From: Eutypa lata | Lineage: Eukaryota; Ascomycota; Sordariomycetes; Xylariales; Diatrypaceae | Length of the DNA: 64,000 bases | Direction of reading: 5' to 3' | Assembly: GCA_022661535.1 (NCBI GenBank) | Contig: JAKULF010000005.1 | Location: 620,001-684,000 of the forward strand | Translations under genes and position numbers: made by a program | Part shown: positions 34,782-44,987 of the stretch, piece by piece | How the letters are laid out: the number at the start of each line of letters is the position of its first letter | How positions within the stretch are numbered: the stretch's first letter is position 1 | The notes under the pieces: generated by a model | What the model was told of the DNA's origin: nothing | Databases searched by the model: none | The model's input: only the letters and a program-made list of their open reading frames with translations

Positions 34782-36755
34782 ATGAAACTCACACCCAACT
34801 ATAAAGAAGTGGAGGATCCGTATCAACTGAGGTACCTCGATAATTATCAGGGCATCCATGCTGTGGCACCTCGAAGACGCCAGTTTTTCAGCCAGAACAA
34901 CTCTCACGTACCTATCTTCATCACTGCACGAGAGCCCATACCTCTAGACCGAGAAAAGTTGTCAATAGCGCACCTGTCTAGCGACATTGTCCGATGCATT
35001 CTCGACTCTGTTCAAGATTCGAATCCGGAGGATATCCTAATCGTGGCATCAACGAGTTCCTCCCTCTATATGCATGCGCGCTACGTCCAACACCGCGTCG
35101 TGCACATCAACCTCGATAAGCGTACACACATACGTGATCGTCTTGATCTCATTACGCGGTATAATCTACACCCCGCCATCCGCAGGCTCCAGTTGAGTGG
35201 TAAGGAGCGTGATAAGCTTCAGGAGGAGACCAATGAGATTCTGAGTCTTCTCTCTAGCATGATACCCGCCATGACAGGGCTGCTAGATCTTGACTGGAAG
35301 GTGGGACGGCTAAGGGCAGCGCCTATCCCGGTATCTATTCTCGAGTCATTGCCTTCTACACTACGCCTGCACACATCTCTCTTCTGCCATTGTGATATCA
35401 CTGGCGACGACGACAGTGGATTTCATGCCCAGGCGCGCGAGTTCCTATCCCGCCTTTCTAACAACCAGAACCTCTTCACCCTTTCCATCCGTATTGTGTT
35501 CCTCCATGAAGAGGAGTGTATCCGGACTATGCGCGCCTTGAAGGCCGTGCTTCTTTCGTGCCCAAATCTCCTCAGGCTTCCGGCGATAGATATCTGGTAT
35601 CCCCGCGATCGGTGCCACGGATACGACGGACCTGAGTTCGACTCTCCGTACTGCGGTCTTGGGCTGTCTGACGGAGAAAGGCCACCAGCCTTAGAGGAGC
35701 TGGGCATAAGTTACTATCCATGGGGTCATCAGAAGGTATCCCCGTTCAGATATTTTGCTATAGGGTATCCTGAGAAGGGCGCCGAAAAAGACTACTGGGC
35801 TAGGACATTCGATTGGTCACGATTAGTTAAGTTGAATGAAATTTCGCCTGAATTAGACCCGATTGTTCCGAAATTGACGGGTCTCAGAGAGGTCGAGTTC
35901 GATCACTTGGAGCACATTGACCACACAGAATTCCTCAATGAACTCACCTCAACGCTAGAGTCCTTGAGCATTGTCTGTTGGGAAAATGTGGGCAGCAGGC
36001 CCGACCCAATCATCCGGCATGGCGCAACTTTACGGAAATTAAGGGTGCATAGAAGAATATTACGTGATATCAATATGACTAGTCAAGATATTGTCCAACT
36101 ATGCAAAGGTCTCCCACATCTTGAGGAGCTGGCAATTGATATCGCCCGGGATGAAGTTGCAAATGACTGGCCCTACGAAGCGCTGGATGCCATTGCTTCA
36201 CTTCCATCTGTACGAACCATCGAATTATGGTTCAATCTAGGCTGCCCTAGGCCACGAGCGCCAACGCCATTTGTGGCCCCAGCGCCATTTCTTACCGTTT
36301 CATCATCCCGTCGCCTCTTCAGCTACCTTCACGAGCGAAATAAAAGCATACGGCGTCTTATTCTCCACTCGGGAGCCCCATGGCATGAGAGCTGGGACGG
36401 CCACCCGACCTGGGACATGCAAAATTCCATGACTTTTGTATGCACCATGGTTTATGCTTGCGGCGAAGAGGGGGGCTCTATCCGCGTGACGTGCCCTGAC
36501 CTGGGCAGAGCGCTAAATGCAGAGCTTGAGCATCTCGACCAGGTAGACAGAGATTGGTCTGTTTCCTCAAAACTCGATCCAGTAAGGGTACCTCTCAAGG
36601 TTGCTCTCGATGGACCGCTCACTGAGGATGAGTGGGAGTCTTGGTACTATCGACAGAGGGTACCTCGTGAAAGGGCTCATCCGGATCGAACAACCATCCT
36701 ACGGAGGTTCATTATAGGTCCTTTAAGACGCATGTGGAGATGGGTAAAGAGGTGA
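34782..36755 (+). CDS. F-box-like / leucine-rich-repeat-like protein, 657 aa, single exon
   Basis: An uninterrupted 657-residue frame from ATG 34782 to TGA at 36753-36755. Residues about 60-110 resemble a divergent F-box (LSIAHLSSDIVRCILDSV, ILIVASTSSSLYMHARYV). Thereafter there are irregular leucine-rich segments (LHPAIRRLQLSG, LFTLSIRIVFL, CPNLLRLPAIDIW, LTGLREVEFDHL, TSTLESLSIVCW, GATLRKLRVHRR, LPHLEELAIDI, LPSVRTIELWF) as in fungal F-box substrate adaptors. The C-terminus is basic and aromatic. The substrate is unknown. The N-terminal 60 residues carry no recognised motif. Confidence 0.85.
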   Translation: MKLTPNYKEVEDPYQLRYLDNYQGIHAVAPRRRQFFSQNNSHVPIFITAREPIPLDREKLSIAHLSSDIVRCILDSVQDSNPEDILIVASTSSSLYMHARYVQHRVVHINLDKRTHIRDRLDLITRYNLHPAIRRLQLSGKERDKLQEETNEILSLLSSMIPAMTGLLDLDWKVGRLRAAPIPVSILESLPSTLRLHTSLFCHCDITGDDDSGFHAQAREFLSRLSNNQNLFTLSIRIVFLHEEECIRTMRALKAVLLSCPNLLRLPAIDIWYPRDRCHGYDGPEFDSPYCGLGLSDGERPPALEELGISYYPWGHQKVSPFRYFAIGYPEKGAEKDYWARTFDWSRLVKLNEISPELDPIVPKLTGLREVEFDHLEHIDHTEFLNELTSTLESLSIVCWENVGSRPDPIIRHGATLRKLRVHRRILRDINMTSQDIVQLCKGLPHLEELAIDIARDEVANDWPYEALDAIASLPSVRTIELWFNLGCPRPRAPTPFVAPAPFLTVSSSRRLFSYLHERNKSIRRLILHSGAPWHESWDGHPTWDMQNSMTFVCTMVYACGEEGGSIRVTCPDLGRALNAELEHLDQVDRDWSVSSKLDPVRVPLKVALDGPLTEDEWESWYYRQRVPRERAHPDRTTILRRFIIGPLRRMWRWVKR

Positions 36756-37596
36756 CAATGCCTACTACGACAAATCTAGCGCACTCCTGAGACTGCACAA
36801 ATGTATTGCGAAGCGTTTTTAGTTATCTGGGAGGATGTACTATCGTTTGAATTTTCTTTTTTCTCTATCGGTTCGAGATTTTAAACTACCATGTAACTGA
36901 TTAATAAGGTTATTCATATGGGCTAGAGAATACAGAGATGATCGGTGGGCCTCTGGGAGAAAGTTTGAGTTTAGGAAAATTGTTGTAACACATGAACTTC
37001 ACACGACCACTGCGTTTCGGATTTATGTATTAAATATAGAGAATCAGAATCGCACACTTCTTGTATTTTTGGAACTATGGTCCATGTCTTGGATGGCCTG
37101 ATTAAAGGTCAATACAGGCAACTGGAAGTTTAGTGTACTGTATGAAGAACGGAAGACTGATGCTCTTGGTTTGGGTTCTAGAAAGGGGCAGTCGAGGTAC
37201 AATGGAAGGCTACGTGACAATATATCATATGTCACACTCCCCCATCGCTCACTGAACTTGCTCCTACACTAAATTAGATGGCAATTATATAAAATGATAA
37301 TTATACAGGAAATGAATCCCCATGCATGAACAACTAGGGTCTATCGCGGTGTCCGTTGAATTCCAATAACTTCAATTGCAATCTGTCGGTTCCAGCTTAC
37401 TAACACAACACCCCCCTATTTTCATAAGTGCATAGTCATTTGAACCACCCTTCCGACGTCAGGCCTTGCGAATATCGTAATACATTGCTCTCTCTCTGTC
37501 AACTGTCACCTTGACCATTGTTCTTTCGGCTCGTAGTACTAGATATATATATATATATATTAGCTCAGGATAAGAGAGCATCGGATCTAGTTGATT
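36756..37596. other. Intergenic with AT dinucleotide run
   Basis: No gene seen. A short (AT)n run lies at about 37542-37561. Confidence 0.5.
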
Positions 37597-37857
37597 TCAT
37601 ACTGGTAGTTCAGCCTTCGGGACTTGATGAGAGGTCGTGGGCTTGATGCGTATGACGTACATATCGTTTCGCAACTCTAAAGCCTCAATTTTATACTTGT
37701 TTTTCTCGCACCAGACTTTGACCTCCTTTGCTAGATCATCAGGGCTTTGGCCGATCTTTGAGTGGATGTGTCGCTCTACTACCTCCATGGTGAATGAAAG
37801 TCGTAAATTGTGGAATATTCTTTGCGGCTGTAAATAAATTCTTGTTACAGTGAACAT
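37597..37857 (-). CDS. Small hypothetical protein, 63-86 aa
   Basis: A single open frame whose likeliest start is the second ATG at 37788 (MEVVERHIHSKIGQSPDDLA), giving 63 residues; the upstream ATG at 37857 adds a basic 23-residue leader. The sequence has an even mix of charged and hydrophobic residues (KEVKVWCEKNKYKIEALELR) and looks like a compact alpha/beta fragment rather than random sequence. No family recognised. It stands alone in a gene-poor region, so it may be a remnant. Confidence 0.4.
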   Translation of the reverse strand: MFTVTRIYLQPQRIFHNLRLSFTMEVVERHIHSKIGQSPDDLAKEVKVWCEKNKYKIEALELRNDMYVIRIKPTTSHQVPKAELPV

Positions 37858-39671
37858 GAAGAGGGAGAGAAAGATTCGGGGGGTAAAGATTGACAGGAGT
37901 GCGCTTCTAATGTCACTCTGTGGCGTGGTCAGGCGTTGTCTGCAATGAATGGAATGTCAGCGACCTAGGTATGTAGTTTGCTAAGGCTAGTCACAATCAT
38001 ACCTAACCCAGGCATTACAGCATTCCTCGTAATGATGAGCTGGTCGAAACAAATAACAATGAATAAATAGCAAAATGTTTAGTAACGCTGTACAGCCGTG
38101 TTACAAGGGTAAGCAGAAAACATGATTTACTCGTCAACACTACGTCAGTATCATCGCTAATCGAATGCTAAGTGATTCATACCAAATATGAAGATGATGG
38201 TATTCAGGTAACACAGATATTCGGTCATTCATAGAAGTGTTGATGGGCAAACAAATATCAAGAGTGTGATGTTAGGTGTACATTTACAAAATACTTTGCA
38301 GCGTCACCGCTCAAATTGCATGGAGTGATACCAGACATGAGGGCAAACTATCTTCTATCGGTAAGATGTATTCCGCTAAGACCTAATGCATGGTTACACT
38401 CAATCCCGGGTACAGTACCAATCGTATTCATTGCCACCGAGATTAGCAACTAACGAGGTTGGATGCATTTCCATTAGGATCAAGCTCTTATATCTGTTAA
38501 CGGTCTCGTAATTTTCTGATCTAATAACACCAGTTGTACCGTCTTACATCTCTAGTATTCCTCTGAAGCTTTGAAGAAATGCATTCTTAGCAAGTGCTTC
38601 AGGTGTTCTAGATCATATAAGTAATAACCAAACAATAATCTAGTAACGGAGTAGCTAAGAAACGTACAGAAGTAATATACTGGTTAGTGTTCATGGACAC
38701 AAACCCAATTTTCCTTCTATTGCGGCAGTGAAGGCTTTACTTGACATGAACTAGAAGAGAATATGCTAGGTTCAGATCCCATCAAGCCTCCCCCCTTTTT
38801 CTTTTTCTCTCCAAGGTCAAGAACTCGGTGAATATAAAGGGGCTTGCGCTAATCTAGTCTAACGATCAAAAGTCAGGATGACTTTCAGCAGTAGTTCCAG
38901 GTGCTACATCAACAAGAGGTGAACGACGGTTGCCAACTAATGGTATTAGTGTACTCGATAAAAATACTTGATTATCTAAGGCTAGCAAGACTACCAAGTT
39001 ACGGTCGACAACCAAACATCAAACAGTAGGCAATTATCTTTCACCGGCAGGCAGGTACTGAACACTTGCTTTCAACTACCCAGCCACAGGAAGTGCACTC
39101 AACCACCATCGCATGTAATTGACCCCTTATTCACAGATAATTAACCTTCTTTATCATGCCGGCATTATGAGATGTATATACTTTATTTTCGATTCACCAA
39201 ACAGAGAAGATCACCGCTAGTAAGGGTCATACCATATGAGATGAAACCACTTGTGTAGGTAATAGAATCACAAATATGAAGTCGAGTACTAATTCAGATA
39301 GATCAAAGAAAGATGAACAATGTGATCAAAACGCTGGGGTAGGAAGAATCTACTTAGCCTGTCGTGGAGTTTAGGGTTAGGGTTAGGGTTAGGGTCCTTT
39401 CACCACCTGAAGTTATAATCCAATCTAGTTAGCCGCAAAGATATTTTTGCATCTCAGATCTTGCTGTCATTATGATAATGTTCATGATGAAGATAAATGC
39501 CAATTATATACGTTGAATTTATATATGTACAAGTCTGAAAGTACCGTCAAAACAAGGTGTTTTGATTGATTGGTGATGGCATTAAGCCGAGCGAGCCGTC
39601 TCGCATATGCACGTAATCTTCCCCGTACTTAAGTACGCCAATCAGTGGAGGATTCCCCGCGTTTCAACCAA
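37858..39671. other. Gene-poor AT-rich region
   Basis: No gene seen over about 1.8 kb. It contains the interstitial telomeric repeat listed separately. Confidence 0.5.
39371..39394 (+). repeat. Interstitial telomeric repeat, four perfect TTAGGG units
   Basis: Four uninterrupted TTAGGG units occur on the plus strand. This is the telomere unit of most filamentous ascomycetes; an internal array may mark a past chromosome end, a healed break or a telomere-repeat insertion. Confidence 0.9.
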
Positions 39672-42050
39672 CTAGTATAGACCCGGCTTGCTCAACCGGA
39701 TAGGAGCCGAGCGAATCATGTGTCGACGGAGGCCCCTGGCGACAAAGGAGGGGGAAGAGGAGTTGGAGCTAGGAGGGACCTTGTAGTCGGCAATCTTCTT
39801 GGCGGCATGCTCGGCTGCAACCATGATGATAGCCTGGGTGTTACCCGTGGGCAAATCCGGATGGATGGAGGCATCGACAACGAACAGGTTATCAGTGCCG
39901 TAGACCTTGGTATCGAGATCAACAACCGCAGTGCCATTGGCATTCCGCCCATCGTCAACCCCCATGCGCGCGCTACCCACCCAGTGATCGCCGCTGATGA
40001 CCCCGCTCGCGATGATATCGTCGGCCGTCGCCTCGGCATCCACGTACGCCATCTGCGAGTCCGCGGCGGCCGTGACGTCGAGCCACCACTGGACGAACTG
40101 CGCCATGGCCCGCCGGTCCTCGGCGTCGATGAGCCACGGCTTCGTGTTGAGCACCGTGTTCCCGGACGCCGAGATGCCCAGCTCGCCCACGGTCGTCGTC
40201 CCGTGCGTCAGGAACGTGCGCACCGTGACGATCCCCGACTCCATCGCGCTGACCGTCCCCTGCACGTAGCGGGTGCGGCCGTCGGCGGCGGCGCTCTCGT
40301 ACGAGGTCCAGAGGTGCATGCGCTGCGCCGCTTGCGTGATGACGCCGGACCCCTGGTAGTACAGGTCCAGATCGTCGGCGTTGACGGCCGAGGACGCGAT
40401 CGAGTCGAAGTCGTACGCGCTGAAGTTGGCCTTCGCGTTGAAGTTCAGCTTGATCTGCGCGTGGTCCTGCAGGTTGTGGCCCACGGGCAGGTCGATCCAC
40501 TCGGACTCCGAGGGCAGCGCTACTCCGGTCTGGGATCCTTGCTTGACGATGTTCAGGGCGTCGGAGCGGCCAATCCCCGAGTTCCAGAGGATGCGGGGCG
40601 TCGACATAGCGCCCGCGCCGAGGACGACCTTGCCGCCCGCGTTGAGGTTGATCTTGAGGAGGGAGTTCCCGTCTTCGGAAAGGGCTAGCACGCCGGTCAT
40701 GGTGCTGCCAGTACGGAGGAGCTGGGTTACCTTCGTGTTGAGCCTTAGGGTAAAGTTGGGGAGCGCCTGCGCGAAAGGCATATAAGTCCGAGCCGGACCG
40801 GCACGGAGATGGTTCGAGATGGACCACGAAGGACGAGAGTAGACCATGTTCTTTTCGTTGGGGGACTCAATCGAGTCAACCTCCTGGAATCCCTCCTTGT
40901 CGAGAACCGAGCTCACAACTTGGTAGGCCTCGTCGTTGTAGTACTTTCCGTCGTCAGACGGCTGCGTGGTGCCTGGGTTGAGTTCATACAGGCGGTCAGC
41001 CGCACCCGAGAGGTCGGACCACTTCCAGCCCGCGGGCCACCGGTCAAAGTCACGCTCCGGTGGGTGGATGAAGTTCTCCCCGTTGATCGAACTAGAGCCG
41101 CCCAAAAGGCAACCAGCGGTCGAAGCAGTGTCACTGCAGAGGGAAATACCAGAGAGGGTGGTCATGCTGCTACCAAGGGCGGGAATGTCGTAGGGGGTTA
41201 GTGACTCATTCCAAGGCAGAGTAAAGTCAGAGCCCAGGGCAACCGTGTTAGCCGAGCCGCGCTCAACTAGGAGAACACTGGCGCCAGACTCGGCGATACG
41301 AGCCGCGGCAATAATACCAGCAGGGCCACCGCCAACGACGATGACATCGTAGGTCGAGTTTAGCGTGACAGTGGGGAGGTCGGGAGTGGTACCGTTGCCA
41401 CCACCGGGGTTCCCGGGGACTCCCGGAGACTCGGAAGTCCAAGAAGCCCACAGAGCGTAGTCGGCTGATTTGGCGCCATCCAGGTTGACGCCATACTGAC
41501 CGAAAGCCTTGGCGTGGTAGGTTAGAGCGCTGACAGGGTCAGACGCAGTTTCGGGGCTGGTAGCAGCAACCGCATATCCGAAGACGGGCGTCGCAGCTGT
41601 GGCATCGAAACTGTCATCGTTGATGCAGCCCTGGCAAAGGAAGGTGTATGACAAGTGTGTGCTGTTGATAAAGGTACCGTTCGCAATCGGCAGCGCGGTA
41701 ACATCACCACTGTACTCGTCGGGGTTGGCGTACGCTCCAGCTAACCGGAAAGTAGTAATGATTTCTTCGTCGTTGGGCCAGGCAACGAACAGCAGGTTGT
41801 TCAACATGCCTCCTCCCAGCGATACGGCACCCCAACCCGCATTCTCAGTCAGCGGGACCACCATCTGACCGATAAAGTCGGCCTCCGGGTTCTCGGGGAC
41901 CGCGATACCGAAGCTGTATTCATTGGTAGCGTATCGTTGGAAGTCGATGCCAGTGTTTGGGTCGTTGTAGGCTTCGGTTGTCAGTGCGGCCGCGGCGAAC
42001 CGGCTAGCGAGCCCCAGAAGGGCCGCCAAGCTCAAAGTTGCGCTGTACAT
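39672..42050 (-). CDS. Cellobiose dehydrogenase (AA8 cytochrome + AA3_1 GMC flavodehydrogenase)
   Basis: A single exon of 792 residues from ATG 42050, chosen because a signal peptide (MYSATLSLAALLGLASRFAAA) follows directly; upstream in-frame codons are leader sequence. The N-terminal b-type cytochrome domain (about 23-205) shows the probable haem ligands Met82 (GGGMLNNLL) and His179 (LTYHAKAFGQYG), plus FLCQGC. A Gly/Pro linker leads to the GMC domain with dinucleotide motif VIVVGGGPAGIIAAARIAES (about 236-255) and GGSSSINGENF. The active-site pair is His689 (SGDHWVGSARMG) and Asn737 (HPDLPTGNTQA). No C-terminal CBM1 is present. The secreted enzyme oxidises cellobiose and oligosaccharides and passes electrons through its cytochrome to lytic polysaccharide monooxygenases. 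No LPMO gene lies in the window. TATATAAC (minus) occurs about 195 bases upstream. Confidence 0.95.
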   Translation of the reverse strand: MYSATLSLAALLGLASRFAAAALTTEAYNDPNTGIDFQRYATNEYSFGIAVPENPEADFIGQMVVPLTENAGWGAVSLGGGMLNNLLFVAWPNDEEIITTFRLAGAYANPDEYSGDVTALPIANGTFINSTHLSYTFLCQGCINDDSFDATAATPVFGYAVAATSPETASDPVSALTYHAKAFGQYGVNLDGAKSADYALWASWTSESPGVPGNPGGGNGTTPDLPTVTLNSTYDVIVVGGGPAGIIAAARIAESGASVLLVERGSANTVALGSDFTLPWNESLTPYDIPALGSSMTTLSGISLCSDTASTAGCLLGGSSSINGENFIHPPERDFDRWPAGWKWSDLSGAADRLYELNPGTTQPSDDGKYYNDEAYQVVSSVLDKEGFQEVDSIESPNEKNMVYSRPSWSISNHLRAGPARTYMPFAQALPNFTLRLNTKVTQLLRTGSTMTGVLALSEDGNSLLKINLNAGGKVVLGAGAMSTPRILWNSGIGRSDALNIVKQGSQTGVALPSESEWIDLPVGHNLQDHAQIKLNFNAKANFSAYDFDSIASSAVNADDLDLYYQGSGVITQAAQRMHLWTSYESAAADGRTRYVQGTVSAMESGIVTVRTFLTHGTTTVGELGISASGNTVLNTKPWLIDAEDRRAMAQFVQWWLDVTAAADSQMAYVDAEATADDIIASGVISGDHWVGSARMGVDDGRNANGTAVVDLDTKVYGTDNLFVVDASIHPDLPTGNTQAIIMVAAEHAAKKIADYKVPPSSNSSSPSFVARGLRRHMIRSAPIRLSKPGLY

Positions 42051-44987
42051 GGTTAAAAGCTCTGAGATGAGTAGAAAGAATGTTGGAAGAGAAAGTACGT
42101 TAACCTCTAGGGTCAACAAGTGAATGAATGGACACCGGACTCGCGGTGGTTCTGAATGAGAATGTGAAAAATGAGAGAGAAAGCTGCTACTATCCAATGC
42201 TCTTACAACAGATTCTGTGAAGGGGCCACGAGGACCTAGTGTAGTTATATAGCCTCCCACCACCTCCCCTATTAGGAGAATGACTAACTAGGAGGACTAT
42301 AAACGAACCAGGATCCATAAAAGTCCCAGTCCTTCTGTTTCGACCACAGCCGGCCCGCTGAACAAGGATTTGTGAGATCCACCCGCTAGTCAGGGACTTG
42401 ATTGCATTTGCCTCGAGGGGATTGGTGCGCATCGTTTAGACGGTTTTTGATAAAGTGTCTTGGGTTCCCACAACCCGGGTTCCTCTCAGGTAAAGCCGCA
42501 TGTTCATTTGTTTCATTGTTTCAACGAGCCACGAAGGTGGAAGGAGCCGACGAATCATGTCGCCATAAGATACAGTATTCCTAAGCGGCATTTGCGGCTC
42601 TTCTGGAACCTAGTGACCCATCAATCCGGACCAATATCCTTCAATAGGAAACTCAATATGCTCGCCTATTTCTATCAATAAATCTCACCATCCACTGTCG
42701 CGCTTAGATGTTGTCTCACGTCGTTAGGGGTCATCGCGTAAAAATTTCGCTATGGATTTCAACCAATTCATGGGCTGGCCACGGCATTCACCCCAGTGTG
42801 ACCACAACCCAAGCCATTGGGATGATGTTAATTAGTCGACATACCAATCTATTCACATTGTAGCAGTTGACGGGTGGTATAGTTTCATCTTATATTATAT
42901 ATTTAATTACGTTTTCCCTCGCTAGACGCTCTCGGTCGAACAATTGCAGAATGTCATCCGTCAGACCAATTCCCTAACTACTGTTCAAAACACACATTAG
43001 TATCAATATACTCCTGTCATATCCATAGTAAAAGTCACTTCCTCGTAGCGTAACTTAAGTCCTCAAGACTCAAGAAAATCCTGGTAGCTGACGCTATATC
43101 ACTGCTAGATAAATGAATGAAATGTGATGTCACCTTGACTATAGTACTATGACGATCAGGTCGAATTGAGATATCTAAAAGGTAGTGGATATTTTCTATA
43201 GCTTGTCTGAGTCCTAGGTCACATTTGGGGACACCTGAAACTATATTAGAAGAGCTAAATCCTAGGCGGGAAGTTCCCGAGTCCTGGGCAGGGCTGGCCA
43301 TCGATCGTGTCGATCAATCTCAGCGCTACTTATTATTCCATGGGCTCATAGGTATCCATCCCCCTGGCTCGTTGGAAAATAATTTCAGAGAGGCTACGAT
43401 GGACGAGAGTCGAGATCTACGATTGGCATATGTGAAAGCAATTTGCCCATCTACCCCAAGACAATATCATAATAAATAAATGTTACATAGTAGTATCTGA
43501 AAGAAAGAGTATCACCCACAACTTGCATCAGCTACAGCTGAGATAAAAAGGTAGGGTTCCATATTTCGAGTGGGGCGGCCATGGCATGTTAGCTCACGAC
43601 AACTGTTATTATATTGGCTTACACGTTTCTTGGCTTACATGTCTCTTGGCTTAGGCCAAGGCGGCAGCCAGTTGTAAGGGGAGTTAAAGTGGTCATAGAA
43701 AGGAGTGTATAAGCACATAAGATATACTACTGCCTACGATACTTGGACTAGATATCCTAGTTTTTCAACATCTTCGTCAAGCAGAAAGGAAAAGGACCGT
43801 CTGTATGGTCCTACCAAGTCAGAGGCCAATACTCCAGTGTAGTCAGCCGGTGCAGCGTAGTCGGGCGGAATTATGAGAAAAAGATGGGTCTGGCACCGTC
43901 ACAATGAGCTCAACAGACACGGCTGTCAACTGCATATTCGTGCCAACCGCATATTTAACGTTACATAGCCCGATGGGGCTACAGTAGGATACCTACTTAT
44001 GTATCGTCATTCATACAATGTATTCATGGCTCACATATAACAGAAGTTTCGTCGGGAGACATTATCTTTGTGATTCATACATTCTAATTGATATTGCTGT
44101 AACAACACGCTAAATGATGAGATTGATAAAGGGGAAAGAAGAAGAGAGAAGAGGAAGTACATTAGCTATTGGAATCAAATATAAACATCTATGTATGAAA
44201 TACTGCAACATCTACTTTGGAGGCAGCTCAATAAAAGCGGGCTAGTCATAAGCGCTCGAAACCCCCTCACTACAAGATTGATACCAAACCACTAAACAGA
44301 TGTATCTTCACATATACCCTCCTATCCGTATGTATTATACCCTACTGCGTAGGACAATATATTACTCGTTATTGCCCTTGTCACATTAATCTGCCTTGCC
44401 CATTTGCTCCAGTCAGCCTATTTGCGCATCTGCCTAGTCTGCCCATATGGTCAGTCTGTATCTGCCTGACATGTCTATCTGCCTAATATGCATATCCCCT
44501 CGGCGACCCTCACAGGTACGCACTGACCCCAGGAAAACTGTTGGGAGTTGTTGCAGGAGCTCTACAGCAGAAAATGACGTTGTTGTATTTGCTATGGAAA
44601 GTGCAACGCCACGTCAGTGCGAAAGTCCAGACTGTGTGTCTAATTTGTGATAGCTGGCAATTTTAAGGCTGCAACAGGAGTTATCTTGTCGGCTGTGGAG
44701 TTGACATAGCCACCATGTTCAACTCATACTTACAAATACCATTAAGTACCTATATAAAGAAAGGGGGGGGTTGAGGACAGGTCTCCCTCCTTCCCCCCCC
44801 CTTCCTCTTCATATTTTCAGCAGTCAACAATCATCACACTGTTCGTCTCAGCTATAGTTACCACAAATTCTTTTATTTAAAACGGAAAACCCAAGTCTTT
44901 GCTCCCATAAAATTCCGGTTTAAAGTCATCATCGTTATTATACTCGTATTTATCTTGATTTTATTCTGACCCTTTTACATACACAAC
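42051..44987. other. Long gene-poor region
   Basis: Nearly 3 kb without a supportable gene; short frames (for example 43035-43301 and 43225-43479) overlap on opposite strands and carry no motifs. The left end holds the cellobiose dehydrogenase promoter and the right end the HET gene promoter. Confidence 0.5.
44751..44758 (+). promoter_or_regulatory. TATA box candidate for the 44988 HET gene
   Basis: TATATAAA lies about 230 bases before the ATG at 44988 and is followed by a G-run and a long CT-rich tract, as around many fungal transcription starts. Confidence 0.4.

Noticed and set aside
39720..40688. Long 322-codon open frame on the strand opposite the cellobiose dehydrogenase gene
   Set aside because: It is the antisense shadow of a GC-rich coding region; its translation is Arg/Gly/Val-biased with no motifs.
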